From NCBI GenBank assembly GCA_900542325.1, contig UQMY01000024.1, positions 1 through 39,267 on the forward strand: a DNA stretch of 39,267 nt, in the 5' to 3' direction. Source of the DNA: an uncultured Collinsella sp. Lineage in GTDB: Bacteria > Actinomycetota > Coriobacteriia > Coriobacteriales > Coriobacteriaceae. The notes under the pieces are model-generated. The model saw nothing but the letters and a program-made list of their open reading frames with translations, made no database searches and was not told where the DNA came from. The translations under genes were made by a program, and so were the position numbers. Shown one piece after another: positions 1-9,054 of this stretch (the stretch's first letter is position 1; the number at the start of each line of letters is the position of its first letter).

Positions 1-33
1 AGCCCTCGCCGCACGAAGTGCGCAGCGAGGGCT
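1..33 (-). terminator. Terminator-like hairpin after oppF
   Basis: A 9-bp stem (1-9 with 25-33) encloses a further 5-bp stem (10-14 with 18-22) closed by a 3-base loop. It lies 60 bases beyond the oppF stop on the minus strand, so it probably ends the opp transcript. Any U-tract would lie left of the window and cannot be seen. Confidence 0.6.
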
Positions 34-93
34 TCTTGCATGTCCGAGGACGTTCTGAAAAGTAACCCCAGCAAGGACCCTGCCGTTTACCGA

Positions 94-1122
94 CTACAGG
101 TCGATGTGCGATTCCTTGATCGGGAACGGCTCGGCGAAGTGGCACGCGCAGCAGTGACCTGGGGCAACTTCCTTAAACTCAGGAAGCTTCTCGGAGCAGA
201 TGCCCTGCGCGATCGGGCAGCGCGTGTGGAAACGACAGCCGGTCGGCGGATCCAGCGGCGACGGCGGATCGCCAGCGAGAATGATGCGCTTGCGGGTCTT
301 CTGGATATCCGGATCGGGCACCGGCACAGCAGACAGCAGCGACTGCGTGTACGGGTGGTGCGGCTCACTGTAGAGCGTCTTCCAGTCCGAAACCTCGACC
401 ATCTTGCCCAGATACATAACGGCAACGCGATCAGAAATGTGCTGCACGACAGAGAGGTCGTGAGCAATGAAGAGATAAGCCGTACCGAACTTGTCCTGGA
501 GCTCCTTAAGAAGGTTCAGAACCTGGGCCTGAATGGATACGTCAAGTGCAGAGACGGGCTCGTCGCAGATGATCAGCTTGGGCTTCAGAGCGAACGCGCG
601 GGCGATGCCGACACGCTGGCGCTGGCCACCCGAGAACTCGTGCGGATAGCGGTTGATGTGCTCGGGGTTCAGACCGACGACGTCCAGCAGCTCGCGGACG
701 CGCTCGATACGCTCTTCCTTGGTACCCACGCCATGAATGGTCATGGGCTCAGAAACAATCTCGCCGATGGTCATGCGAGGGTTGAGCGAAGCATAGGGGT
801 CCTGGAAGATGAACTGCATCTCGCGACGCATATCCTTGATCTCGTGCTTGCTCATCTCGGCAACGTCTTTGCCCTGGAAGAACACTTTGCCTGCCGTCGG
901 CTTGGTCAGGCGCATGATGGTGCGGCCCGTGGTGGACTTACCGCAGCCAGACTCGCCGACCAGGCCAAAGGTCTCGCCCGGATAAATCTCGAACGAAATG
1001 TCATTCACAGCAGAGACGACACGCTTGGAGAAGCGCTTGGCGAACATGCCGGACTCAGCGGGGAACTCCTTAGAGAGGTGCTCGACCTTAAGCAGCGGAG
1101 TACGCTCGTTGGTATCTGCCAT
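94..1122 (-). CDS. oppF: Oligopeptide ABC transporter ATP-binding protein OppF
   Basis: One of two ATPases that power import of short peptides through the OppBC channel; it acts on the cytoplasmic face of the membrane. In 342 residues one sees Walker A (GESGCGKST, about 56-64), the ABC signature SGGQRQR, Walker B ending CDEP, and the H-loop AHD. The C-terminal oligopeptide-transporter extension keeps the Cys-rich pattern (GCRFHTRC, later C and CCAC). Related transporters are known to bind an Fe-S cluster there. The ATG overlaps the oppD stop by one base (TAATG), so translation is coupled. It is the last gene of the oppABCDF operon. Length and motifs are normal for the family. The substrate is inferred as peptides because no sugar-catabolic genes adjoin this copy. 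Confidence 0.93.
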   Translation of the reverse strand: MADTNERTPLLKVEHLSKEFPAESGMFAKRFSKRVVSAVNDISFEIYPGETFGLVGESGCGKSTTGRTIMRLTKPTAGKVFFQGKDVAEMSKHEIKDMRREMQFIFQDPYASLNPRMTIGEIVSEPMTIHGVGTKEERIERVRELLDVVGLNPEHINRYPHEFSGGQRQRVGIARAFALKPKLIICDEPVSALDVSIQAQVLNLLKELQDKFGTAYLFIAHDLSVVQHISDRVAVMYLGKMVEVSDWKTLYSEPHHPYTQSLLSAVPVPDPDIQKTRKRIILAGDPPSPLDPPTGCRFHTRCPIAQGICSEKLPEFKEVAPGHCCACHFAEPFPIKESHIDL

Positions 1123-2213
1123 TACGCCTCGCCTCCCTTCTTGGAATCCTTGCGGGTACGGGACGTCTCAGGAGCGTTCTTGAGGAACTCGGGGTCACCG
1201 GAGTAGTGGCACGCAGAGTAATGACCAGACTCGGTAACAACGCGCTCGGGGCGCTGCTTGCGGCACTTGTCCGTCGCATAGGGGCAACGAGGAGAGAAGA
1301 CGCAGCCCTCGGGCAGGTTCATGAGCGAGGGCGGGTTGCCGTGAATCGGCGTAAGCGGCTTCTTCTCATCGATAGCCTGCTCCGGGATGGAGCGGATAAG
1401 ACCCCAGGTGTAGGGATGGCGGCTCTCGTAGAAGATTTCCTCAGCAGTACCGAACTCGACGGGACGGCCGGCGTACATAACCATGATCTTATCGGCCATA
1501 TCGGCGACAACACCCAGGTCATGGGTAATCATGATAATGGCGTTGCCGTTCTTCTCCTGCATCTCCTGCATGAGCTCGATAATCTGAGCCTGAATGGTAA
1601 CGTCCAGAGCAGTCGTGGGCTCGTCGGCAATCAGAATATCGGGATCGCAGGCAAGAGCCATAGCGATCATGACACGCTGACGCATGCCGCCGGAGAACTG
1701 GTGCGGATACTCGTTGACGCGCTTCTCGGGCTCGGGGATACCAACGAGGTCCAAAAGCTCGGTGGCGCGCTTGAGCGCCTCCTGCTTGGAGTAGCCACGG
1801 TGCAGACGAAGGCCCTCGCCCACCTGCTTACCGATCTTATAGACCGGGTTAAGGGAGGTCATAGGATCCTGGAAGATCATCGCGATATCGTTACCGCGAA
1901 TGTGTTGCATCTCTTCCTCGGTCATCTCGAGGATGGAACGACCGCGATAGCGAACGTCACCGCCCTCAATCTTTCCCGGAGGCATCGAGATAAGGCCCAT
2001 GATGGTCATGGCGGTCACGGACTTACCAGAGCCGGACTCACCGACGACACCCAGGGTCTCACCGCGATCGAGCGTGTAGGACACACCATCGACGGCGCGA
2101 ACGACGCCATCCTCGGTGTGGAAATACATCTTAAGGTCATCGACCTCGAGCAGATGCTGACCCTCGGGAACCGGCTGGTCCTTCAGGTCCACATAGTTCT
2201 TGTTCTTCTTCAT
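1122..2213 (-). CDS. oppD: Oligopeptide ABC transporter ATP-binding protein OppD
   Basis: Second ATPase of the Opp importer, pairing with OppF. In 363 residues the Walker A is GESGSGKS (about 58-65), followed by the Q-loop FQDPMTSLNP, the signature SGGMRQR, Walker B (LIADEPTTALDV) and the H-loop THD. The C-terminal part contains GCVFSPRC, a later C and a CH motif, the cysteine set that related DppD/OppD proteins use for a [4Fe-4S] cluster. It starts two bases after the oppC stop and shares one base with the oppF start, so oppC-D-F are tightly packed. An N-terminal segment of about 20 hydrophilic residues precedes the ATPase fold. Nothing is missing from the core motifs. Confidence 0.93.
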   Translation of the reverse strand: MKKNKNYVDLKDQPVPEGQHLLEVDDLKMYFHTEDGVVRAVDGVSYTLDRGETLGVVGESGSGKSVTAMTIMGLISMPPGKIEGGDVRYRGRSILEMTEEEMQHIRGNDIAMIFQDPMTSLNPVYKIGKQVGEGLRLHRGYSKQEALKRATELLDLVGIPEPEKRVNEYPHQFSGGMRQRVMIAMALACDPDILIADEPTTALDVTIQAQIIELMQEMQEKNGNAIIMITHDLGVVADMADKIMVMYAGRPVEFGTAEEIFYESRHPYTWGLIRSIPEQAIDEKKPLTPIHGNPPSLMNLPEGCVFSPRCPYATDKCRKQRPERVVTESGHYSACHYSGDPEFLKNAPETSRTRKDSKKGGEA

Positions 2214-2215
2214 CC

Positions 2216-3151
2216 TTATGCGTCCTTCATCTTGACGTCGAGGGCGTCGCGCAGACCGTCACCAAGCAGAGTGAAGGCGAGCACCGTCGAGAGAATTGCC
2301 AGACCGGGCATGATCATCATCCAGGGAGCAGTCAGAAGATACTGCTGACCGTCCTGAATCATGGAGCCCCACGAAGGCGTAGGCGGGATAACGCCCATGC
2401 CGAGGAAGGACAGAGCGGACTCGGTCAGAATAGCGCCACCAATGTTCATGGTCGCATAGACCACGATAGAAGCAACGGAGTTCGGGAAGATATGGCGCAT
2501 AACGATACGGGCATCGGATGCACCCATAGCGCGAGCGGCGTCAACATAGTCGTTCTCTTTGACCGTCAGGATCGCGGAACGGAAGACGCGCGCAATCGAA
2601 GGCCAGCCAAGAATACCGATGGCGATAAAGACGTTCTGAAGACCACGGCCGATAACGGCGATCATGGCGACAACGAATAGGACGTACGGGAACGCCAGGA
2701 AGATATCCGCGCAGCGCATGATGATCGTATCCCAGATGCCACCATAGAAACCGGCGAGGGCGCCCATGACCAGACCGATCACCGTGGAGATGGCGGTGGC
2801 CATAATACCGACGGAAAGCGAAACGCGTGCACCGTAGATAACACGGACGAGAATGTCACGACCAAGGGAGTCGGTGCCAAACGGGTGCTCGGCACACGGA
2901 GCCAACAGCGAAGTCTCGGCCATGGTAGTCGAGTCGGAGGCCGTCGGCGAACCGAGCCAGGGCTTAGCCCACAAATCGGCGGTCAGGGCAACCACAACAA
3001 CGATGATGATCCAGCAGACACCGATAACGGCGAGCTTGTTCTTACGAAGACGCTTGAAAGCGTCGCCCCACAGTGTGCGGGACTTGGCGGGAGCAGATGC
3101 GGCCTTGGTGGCGGTAGCCTGCCCCTGAGACTGAGAATCAGTTTCCTGCAT
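2216..3151 (-). CDS. oppC: Oligopeptide ABC transporter permease OppC
   Basis: Inner-membrane permease of the Opp importer, 311 residues, binding-protein-dependent transport (BPD_transp_1) family with the OppC N-terminal domain. A hydrophilic Gln/Ala/Ser-rich N-terminus of about 35 residues is followed by a first membrane helix, a periplasmic loop with the family motif HPFGTDSLGRD, then five more membrane segments. The EAA loop that contacts the ATPases is visible (DYVDAARAMGASDARI). It lies 14 bases after oppB and 2 bases before oppD, consistent with one operon. The ATG follows a purine-rich GGGAGGT stretch (minus strand). Confidence 0.92.
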   Translation of the reverse strand: MQETDSQSQGQATATKAASAPAKSRTLWGDAFKRLRKNKLAVIGVCWIIIVVVVALTADLWAKPWLGSPTASDSTTMAETSLLAPCAEHPFGTDSLGRDILVRVIYGARVSLSVGIMATAISTVIGLVMGALAGFYGGIWDTIIMRCADIFLAFPYVLFVVAMIAVIGRGLQNVFIAIGILGWPSIARVFRSAILTVKENDYVDAARAMGASDARIVMRHIFPNSVASIVVYATMNIGGAILTESALSFLGMGVIPPTPSWGSMIQDGQQYLLTAPWMMIMPGLAILSTVLAFTLLGDGLRDALDVKMKDA

Positions 3152-3165
3152 GAGACGTACCTCCC

Positions 3166-4203
3166 TTAAGCCTTATCCGACGGACCGCCAAGGCGGATGC
3201 GCGGGTCGAGGAATGCATAGCTAATGTCGACGAGCAGGTTGATCACCATAACGACGACAACGATGAGCGTAACGCCGCCCATAACGATGGGCCAGTCGCG
3301 CATGCTGATGGCGCGGTAGACCTCATAGCCAATACCGGGCCAGTTAAAGACCGTCTCGGTCAGGATGGCGCCCGAAAGCATGGCGCCGAAGTCGACACCA
3401 ATATAGGTAACGACGGGGATGAGTGCATTCTTAAGCGCATGCTTGATGATGATCGCACGATTGGAGAGACCCTTGGCCTTTGCTGTGCGGATGTAATCCT
3501 GGTTCATGACGTCGAGCAGCTGCGAGCGCATGATGCGGGCAGCATAGGCGGTCGAAACCGAAGCCAGCGTAATGGTCGGAAGCACATAGTGCATCCAATC
3601 CTGATACTGAGAGCTGGAACCACCAGCACCCGAGATCGGCATGGAGAAAGCGCCGCCGGTGGCATCCTTGAGGATGACACCAAAGAACAGCTGCAACAAC
3701 ATACCGAGCCAGAAGGCAGGAACGGCAACGAGGATCGACGTGGTCAGCGTTACCAAAATATCCCAGAAGGAGTAACGCTTTACTGCCGAAATGATACCCG
3801 CACCGATACCCATGATTGCCTCGAGCACGATGGCGCACGCGGCAAGTTTGACCGTATACGGATACTTCTGGGCAAAGATTTCCGTAACCGGCAGCTTGCG
3901 CTGATACGAATTGCCCAGATCGCCATGAAGCAGGCCGTTCATGTAATACAAGTAACGGTCCACGAGCGACGTTTGAACGGGGTCGCCGTTCTCGTCAAGA
4001 ATCGCGTTGCCATCCTCGTCCGACTGGACCAGGTGATAGCGAACGCGAAGCTGAAGCTCCACCTCGGGGGACAGAGCCTTGTCTCCACCGATCAGCTTGA
4101 TCGGATCTCCCGGCACGATATTCTGGAGGGCGAACAGAATCAGCGTGACGCCCAAAAACACCGGGATGAACTGAAGCACACGTTTAACGATGTACTTACC
4201 CAT
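3166..4203 (-). CDS. oppB: Oligopeptide ABC transporter permease OppB
   Basis: First permease of the Opp importer, 345 residues. It starts MGKYIVKRVL with a membrane helix (about 8-28) and the family motif PGDPIK, then a periplasmic segment with LHGDLGNSYQ, followed by further helices and the EAA loop (DYIRTAKAKGLSNRAI). One oddity is an acidic stretch at about residues 61-75 (DEDGNAILDENGD) in the first periplasmic loop; it resembles a divalent-cation loop but does not fit a full EF-hand. The gene begins about 155 bases after the oppA stop, across a hairpin, while the later genes are tightly linked. It partners with OppC. Confidence 0.92.
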   Translation of the reverse strand: MGKYIVKRVLQFIPVFLGVTLILFALQNIVPGDPIKLIGGDKALSPEVELQLRVRYHLVQSDEDGNAILDENGDPVQTSLVDRYLYYMNGLLHGDLGNSYQRKLPVTEIFAQKYPYTVKLAACAIVLEAIMGIGAGIISAVKRYSFWDILVTLTTSILVAVPAFWLGMLLQLFFGVILKDATGGAFSMPISGAGGSSSQYQDWMHYVLPTITLASVSTAYAARIMRSQLLDVMNQDYIRTAKAKGLSNRAIIIKHALKNALIPVVTYIGVDFGAMLSGAILTETVFNWPGIGYEVYRAISMRDWPIVMGGVTLIVVVVMVINLLVDISYAFLDPRIRLGGPSDKA

Positions 4204-4233
4204 ACCACTCCCCTATCTAGGGATTAACCTAAA

Positions 4234-4263
4234 TGGGATGCCGATCGCCAGACCGGCATCCCA
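4234..4263 (-). terminator. oppA-oppB intercistronic hairpin
   Basis: A 10-bp perfect stem (4234-4243 with 4254-4263) with a 10-base loop, followed on the minus strand only by ATTTAGG. It has no real U-tract, so it is more likely a 3' stabiliser or partial terminator that raises binding protein over permease. That is a known arrangement in ABC importer operons; the function here is inferred. Confidence 0.55.
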
Positions 4264-4358
4264 AAATTACCATCAGCCAGTTTACCCCAGGTTAGGGGGA
4301 ACTGTATGTTTCCCATGAGGTCTACGTAAATACTTGACCCTCACGGAAGCTGCAACTC

Positions 4359-6035
4359 TTAGGCGAGCTCAGCGGTACCCAGATCGGCGTGCTTCTGCGG
4401 ATCAACATAGAGGTGCTTGATGCGATCGGAGCCGGCGATGGTGTGCGTGTAGAACATCACCGGGATGACCGGGCAGTCGGCAGCGACCATAGCGTCGGCC
4501 TCCTGCATCTTGGCGATACGCTCATCGTCGTCAACCGTGGTACGAGCCTCGTCAACCTTAGCGTCGAACTCGGGGTTGCTGTAACCGGAACGGTTGTCGC
4601 CGCCGAGGGAGTCGGAGTGGAACAGCGGGTACAGGAAGTTGTCCATAATCGGGTAGTCGGCGATCCAGCCCAGACGACCGAACTGATAGTTGAAGTTCTG
4701 ATACTGCTCGAGCAGGGCAGACCACTCAGGGGTATCGGAAGTAGCGGTAACGCCCACCTTGGCGAGGTCACCGATGATGGACTCCATGATCTCCTTGTGT
4801 CCACCGTCCTGGTTGTAGGACAGGGTCACGTTGATGCCGCGGTCGCCGTTGGCGCCGGCAGGAGCAACCTTGTCGAGGTACTCGTTGGCCTTATCAACGT
4901 TGTACTCGCAGAACTCCCATGCGCCCTCCTTGTAGCCGGCGATTCCCGGAGGAACGATGCCGTCAGCGGGGGTACGGGTGCCCTTGAAGATGGTCTTGCA
5001 GATGGCCTCACGGTTGATGGCCAGGGAGATGCCCCTACGCAGGTCAGCGTTATTGAACGGCTCGGCCGTGTTGTTGCAGGTCAGGTAGTACGTGGAAGGC
5101 TCGGCGCCGAGCAGCATGCGCTCGCCGTCACCCATGGTGTAGCCGTCCTTGGACACGCCGCGATCCTTCTTGGCGGCGTCGATCTGAGCAACGGGAACGT
5201 CGCAGACATCGAGGTTACCGGCCTGGAACTCCTTGTAAGCGGTCTCCATGTCCTTGATGACCTGGAAGTGGATGCCATCGATCTTGGCCTTGTCGCCATA
5301 GTAATCGTCGAACTTCTTGAGGTTGATCTCCTGACCATCCTCCCACTTGCCGTCCATCATGAACGGGCCGTTACCGATCGGGGCAAGGTAGAAGCTCTTG
5401 ACATCGGACTCGGCGCACTCGGGAACCGGGGCCAGAGCCGGGTGAGATGCGACGAAGGGGAAGTCGGCGTAAGCGGAAGACAGCTTGACGACGAGGGTCT
5501 CATCGTCGGGGCAAGTAACACCGCTGAGCTCAGTAGCGTTACCGGCAAGCAGATCGTCATAGCCCTCGACCATGGAAAGGTGATAGGAGACCTCGGAAGG
5601 ACCATACTCGGTAGCGATGGCCGACTTGGTGTTGACCAGACGCTCCCAACCGAGCTTGAAGGACTTGGAGGTAACGTCGTCACCGTTGTGGAACTTGGCC
5701 TTCTTGATCTTGAAGGTGAACTCGGTGGCGTCATCGTTGGCCTCGAAGGACTCGCAAGCCAGCGGGACAATCTCGCCCTTCTCGTTGTCGTAGGTGGTCA
5801 GAGCGTCGAACAGCTGGTAGTTGACCTGGGTGCCCTGATCCTCCTGGACGTTGTAGGGGTCGATGCAAACCGGGTTGTTAATGTAGAAGTTCAGCGTCGA
5901 ACCGGACTCAGAACCGGAAGCGTCGCCGCCCTTCTTGCCGCATGCGGCAAGAAAAGCCATGGAGCTCGCAGCGAGGGTGCCGCCAACAAAGGCGCGACGA
6001 CCCATAACGGGCTGGTGGAACATAGAATCAGCCAT
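4359..6035 (-). CDS. oppA: Oligopeptide-binding lipoprotein OppA (SBP_bac_5)
   Basis: Extracytoplasmic substrate-binding lipoprotein that delivers peptides to OppBC. The chosen ATG (MADSMF) has AAGGAGG five bases upstream; a longer reading frame exists 5' of it but lacks this support. The 558-residue protein starts with a twin-arginine segment (GRRAFVGG, about 12-19), a hydrophobic stretch and a lipobox LAAC (Cys32), followed by a Gly/Ser linker. The body has the family-5 layout, for example LNFYINNP near the N-terminus, NADLRRGISLAINREAI in the middle, and a C-terminal lobe. The gene stands alone after a 290-base regulatory gap and heads oppA-B-C-D-F. The substrate is inferred; family-5 proteins also bind other ligands. 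Confidence 0.9.
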   Translation of the reverse strand: MADSMFHQPVMGRRAFVGGTLAASSMAFLAACGKKGGDASGSESGSTLNFYINNPVCIDPYNVQEDQGTQVNYQLFDALTTYDNEKGEIVPLACESFEANDDATEFTFKIKKAKFHNGDDVTSKSFKLGWERLVNTKSAIATEYGPSEVSYHLSMVEGYDDLLAGNATELSGVTCPDDETLVVKLSSAYADFPFVASHPALAPVPECAESDVKSFYLAPIGNGPFMMDGKWEDGQEINLKKFDDYYGDKAKIDGIHFQVIKDMETAYKEFQAGNLDVCDVPVAQIDAAKKDRGVSKDGYTMGDGERMLLGAEPSTYYLTCNNTAEPFNNADLRRGISLAINREAICKTIFKGTRTPADGIVPPGIAGYKEGAWEFCEYNVDKANEYLDKVAPAGANGDRGINVTLSYNQDGGHKEIMESIIGDLAKVGVTATSDTPEWSALLEQYQNFNYQFGRLGWIADYPIMDNFLYPLFHSDSLGGDNRSGYSNPEFDAKVDEARTTVDDDERIAKMQEADAMVAADCPVIPVMFYTHTIAGSDRIKHLYVDPQKHADLGTAELA

Positions 6036-6325
6036 GCCATCCTCCTTATGAGATAGGACAAAGTGAATTCGATCGGGCAACGTCGAGACAACCCGATCGA
6101 ACCATTCAAACGCGGTCCGCCGTTATGGCTGGTTATGCAATGCGGGCCAACGTTTGCAATACAGTAGCGCATTTTATGCACAATTTGGCGCTGATTCCGG
6201 TTAACGGTCGAGAATTTCTTTAGTTAGGCGAAGTATGTGGGGATATTTTGACCCTGTTACAAACATGTAAACAAAAAGGGTCCCGCACTTGCGGAACCCT
6301 TTTCAAGCGTATATGCGACTCGAGT
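6036..6325 (-). promoter_or_regulatory. oppA leader with 10-bp inverted repeat and cre-like site
   Basis: This gap contains no gene. A perfect 10-bp inverted repeat (TTCGATCGGG at 6068-6077 and CCCGATCGAA at 6092-6101, 14-base spacer) lies 33-66 bases before the oppA ATG; it could be an operator or a leader hairpin. At 6145-6159 the minus strand reads TTGCAAACGTTGGCC, which fits the Bacillus catabolite-response consensus WTGNAANCGNWNNCW at every defined position but the last. Weak promoter-like boxes (TTGCAA, 16 bases, CATAAC) overlap that site. The secG terminator occupies the far end. Confidence 0.4.
6273..6303 (-). terminator. Rho-independent terminator of secG
   Basis: The stem AAAAGGGT/ACCCTTTT (6274-6281 with 6296-6303) has an inner CCGC/GCGG stem and ends on the minus strand in a U-run (TTTTT). 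It lies 22 bases past the secG stop. The A/U flanks make it readable on both strands. Confidence 0.8.
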
Positions 6326-6580
6326 TTAATAGCCCACGATGCCCTGGGGGAAGAAGAACATGCACAGCACGACGCACACGGCAAACACGACAGCCATGAT
6401 AACGGTCAGGCGGTCCAGGTTCTGCTCCATAACGCCCGTGGCAGAGGTGGAATTATACAGAGAGCTGGCGATCATATCCGAAACACCGGTGCCCTTACCG
6501 GAGTGCATCAGAACGAGAATCGTCAGCGCCACGGCAGACACAGCCCAAACGACAAACAGAAGAATCTGGAACGGACCCAT
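6326..6580 (-). CDS. secG: Preprotein translocase subunit SecG
   Basis: Small membrane subunit of the SecYEG protein-export channel. It has 84 residues, typical for SecG. There are two hydrophobic helices (about 4-24 and 54-78) joined by a polar loop with the family pattern HSGKGTGVSDM, which corresponds to the GL-SG-rich loop of other SecG proteins. The start is supported by AAGGAG seven bases before the ATG. It sits alone between two terminators, downstream of gpmI; secG next to glycolytic genes is a recurring order in Gram-positive bacteria. Confidence 0.9.
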   Translation of the reverse strand: MGPFQILLFVVWAVSAVALTILVLMHSGKGTGVSDMIASSLYNSTSATGVMEQNLDRLTVIMAVVFAVCVVLCMFFFPQGIVGY

Positions 6581-6677
6581 AGATAAGCTCCTTAATAGAA
6601 CAATTCAAACTCCAGTACTGTACCACAACCTCAAGCACTCCCCCATCTGCCATTTGGGGACGGGGTAGAAATAGCGC

Positions 6678-6711
6678 AAAAGGGGGTTGCCCGGACGTGG
6701 ACAACCCCCTT
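6678..6711 (-). terminator. Rho-independent terminator of gpmI
   Basis: A 10-bp stem (6680-6689 with 6702-6711; AAGGGGGTTG and its complement) is followed on the minus strand by TTTTG. It lies 25 bases past the gpmI stop and separates the glycolytic unit from secG. Confidence 0.8.
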
Positions 6712-6735
6712 ACAAGAAAACGTTAGTTGTTTTCT

Positions 6736-8289
6736 TTAGGCCTCGGTGGCGAGCACGCGACCCGTCATCTCGGCGGAAGGCTCGAGACCAGCAATGGTGA
6801 GCATGGTCGGAGCGATATCGGAGAGACGACCGTCCTCGATACCGGTAAGCTTGGCCTTCTCATCAACGATGATGAACGGCACACGGTTGGTGGTGTGAGC
6901 CGTAAACGGATGCTTAGAACCGTCGGTAGCGACGTCAAACATGTGGTCGGCGTTGCCATGGTCGGCGGTGATCAGCGCAAAGCCGCCCTTGGCGAGAATC
7001 GCCGGGACAACCTTGGAGAGAGCCTCGTCAACGGCCTCGACAGCCTTGACGGCAGCATCGAACACGCCGGTGTGACCAACCATGTCGCAGTTCGCGAAGT
7101 TCACGATGTAGAAGTCAGCGCGATCCTCGTTAATAGCGGAGACGAGCTTCTCGGTAACCTCGGGAGCGCTCATCTCGGGCTGCAGATCGTAGGTAGCAAC
7201 CTTGGGGGAAGCGACGAGCACGCGCTCCTCGCCCTCCTTGGGCTCCTCGATGCCACCGTTGAGGAAGAACGTCACGTGGGCGTACTTCTCGGTCTCGGCG
7301 GTGTGCAGCTGCTTCAGGCCATTGGCTGCGATGACGTCGGCCAGGACGTTCTCGGGGAACGTCTTGGGGAAGGCGACCTCAACGTCAAACGTCGGATCGT
7401 ACTCGGTCATCGTCACAAAGTGCGAAAGTTTGATCTGCTCACGCTCAAAGCCGTCGAACTCCTTGTCCGTGAAAACGCGGGTCATCTGACGGGCGCGGTC
7501 GGGACGGAAGTTGAAGAAGATGGCCGCGTCGCCCTCGTGGATGCCCTCGTTGTGGGCAGCGAAGGGCTCGACGAACTCGTCGCCGCGCGGGTCCTTCTCG
7601 TAGTAGGCCTTGATACCGGCAACGGGGTCGGTATCGGCATCGGACGCGTTGACCATGACGTCGTAGGCGCGCTGGATGCGCTCCCAACGATTATCGCGGT
7701 CCATGGCCCAATAACGGCCCGAGACGGTGGCAACGCGAGCGTCGCAACCGGTCTCCTCGGAGATCTTAGCCAGGAAGGCGCAGAACTCGCTCATGTAGCC
7801 GGCACCGGACTGCGGATCGACGTCGCGGCCATCCATAAAGGCGTGAACGCGAACGGTCTTGATCCCATGCTGGGCAGCCATCTTGACCAGAGCCTCGACG
7901 TGGTTCATGTGGGAGTGAACGCCGCCAGGGCTCATAAGGCCCATAAGGTGAAGGGTCTTGCCCTCGGCCTTGACATCGTCCATAGCCTTGACGAAAACCT
8001 CGTTCTTGGCGATGGAGCCATCCTTGATGGCGTTGTTGATGCGCGAAAGTTCCTGGAAGACGATGCGGCCGGCACCGATGTTGAGGTGGCCCACCTCGGA
8101 GTTGCCCATCTGGCCGTCGGGAAGGCCCACGTCCTCGCCCGAAGCGCCGAGCGTGGTGTGAGGATACTTCTCGTACAGGCTATCAAGGAAGGGCGTCTTG
8201 GCAGCGGCGACGGCGTTCTCGCCATCGGCCGGAGCCAGTCCGCAGCCATCCATGATGATCAGGAGTGCAGGAAGGTGACGCTGTGCCAT
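6736..8289 (-). CDS. gpmI: 2,3-bisphosphoglycerate-independent phosphoglycerate mutase
   Basis: Converts 3-phosphoglycerate to 2-phosphoglycerate in glycolysis and gluconeogenesis with a di-Mn alkaline-phosphatase-type active site. In 517 residues (normal length) the metal-binding MDGCGLA motif comes first, then the phospho-serine motif GNSEVGHLNIGAGR. HAFMDGRDVDP and the C-terminal metal motifs NFANCDMVGHTG and ITADHGNAD are also present. It begins five bases after the tpiA stop, with AGGA before the ATG, and ends the pgk-tpiA-gpmI unit. No enolase follows; secG does, behind a terminator. Confidence 0.96.
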   Translation of the reverse strand: MAQRHLPALLIIMDGCGLAPADGENAVAAAKTPFLDSLYEKYPHTTLGASGEDVGLPDGQMGNSEVGHLNIGAGRIVFQELSRINNAIKDGSIAKNEVFVKAMDDVKAEGKTLHLMGLMSPGGVHSHMNHVEALVKMAAQHGIKTVRVHAFMDGRDVDPQSGAGYMSEFCAFLAKISEETGCDARVATVSGRYWAMDRDNRWERIQRAYDVMVNASDADTDPVAGIKAYYEKDPRGDEFVEPFAAHNEGIHEGDAAIFFNFRPDRARQMTRVFTDKEFDGFEREQIKLSHFVTMTEYDPTFDVEVAFPKTFPENVLADVIAANGLKQLHTAETEKYAHVTFFLNGGIEEPKEGEERVLVASPKVATYDLQPEMSAPEVTEKLVSAINEDRADFYIVNFANCDMVGHTGVFDAAVKAVEAVDEALSKVVPAILAKGGFALITADHGNADHMFDVATDGSKHPFTAHTTNRVPFIIVDEKAKLTGIEDGRLSDIAPTMLTIAGLEPSAEMTGRVLATEA

Positions 8290-8294
8290 ATGTC

Positions 8295-9054
8295 CTACTC
8301 GCCTGCCTTGACGACCATAGAGGCGAAGTCGGCAGCCTTGAGCGAAGCGCCGCCCACGAGGGCGCCGTCAACGTCGGGCTTGGCGACGAGCTCGGCGATG
8401 TTGCCGGGCTTGGCAGAGCCACCATAGAGAACGCGGATGCCGTTAGCGAGCTCCTCGCCGAACATCTCCTTGAGGGTCTCACGGATAGCGCCGCAGACCT
8501 CCTGAGCGTCCTCAGCGGTAGCGGTCTTGCCGGTGCCGATGGCCCAGATGGGCTCGTAAGCGATGACGACCTGCTTGGGGCAGGTGATCTCAAGACCAGC
8601 AAGGCCAGCCTTGACCTGGTTCACGACGTGCTCGACATAGGTGCCAGCCTCGCGGACCTCGAGGGACTCGCCGCAGCAGAAGACGGGAACAAGACCAGCG
8701 GCAACGAGAGCCTTGGCCTTCTTGTTCTGGTCCTCATCGGTCTCGTGGAAGTAGTCGCGACGCTCGGAGTGACCGATGATGCAGTAGGTGCAGCCAGCGG
8801 ACTTGAGCATATCGCAAGAGGACTCACCGGTGAAGGCACCCTTGGCCTCCCAGTACACGTTCTGTGCACCGAGGGCAATGGGGGCAGCCTGAATGCGGTC
8901 ATGAACCGTGGTGATGTCGATGGTCGGAGGGCACACGAGCACCTCGACGCCAGCCGGAACCTCGGGCAGAGCCTGAGCCAGCTCGTCGGCGAGCTTGGCG
9001 GCCTCGGCGACGTCGTTGTTCATCTTCCAGTTACCAGCGATAAGAAGGGTGCGA

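Noticed and set aside
4389..6056. A 555-codon plus-strand frame opposite oppA
   Set aside because: It is a Val/Leu/Gly-rich shadow of oppA codons with no domain or start signal.
6727..8427. A 566-codon plus-strand frame opposite gpmI
   Set aside because: It is antisense to a gene with every catalytic motif and has no family features or ribosome site.
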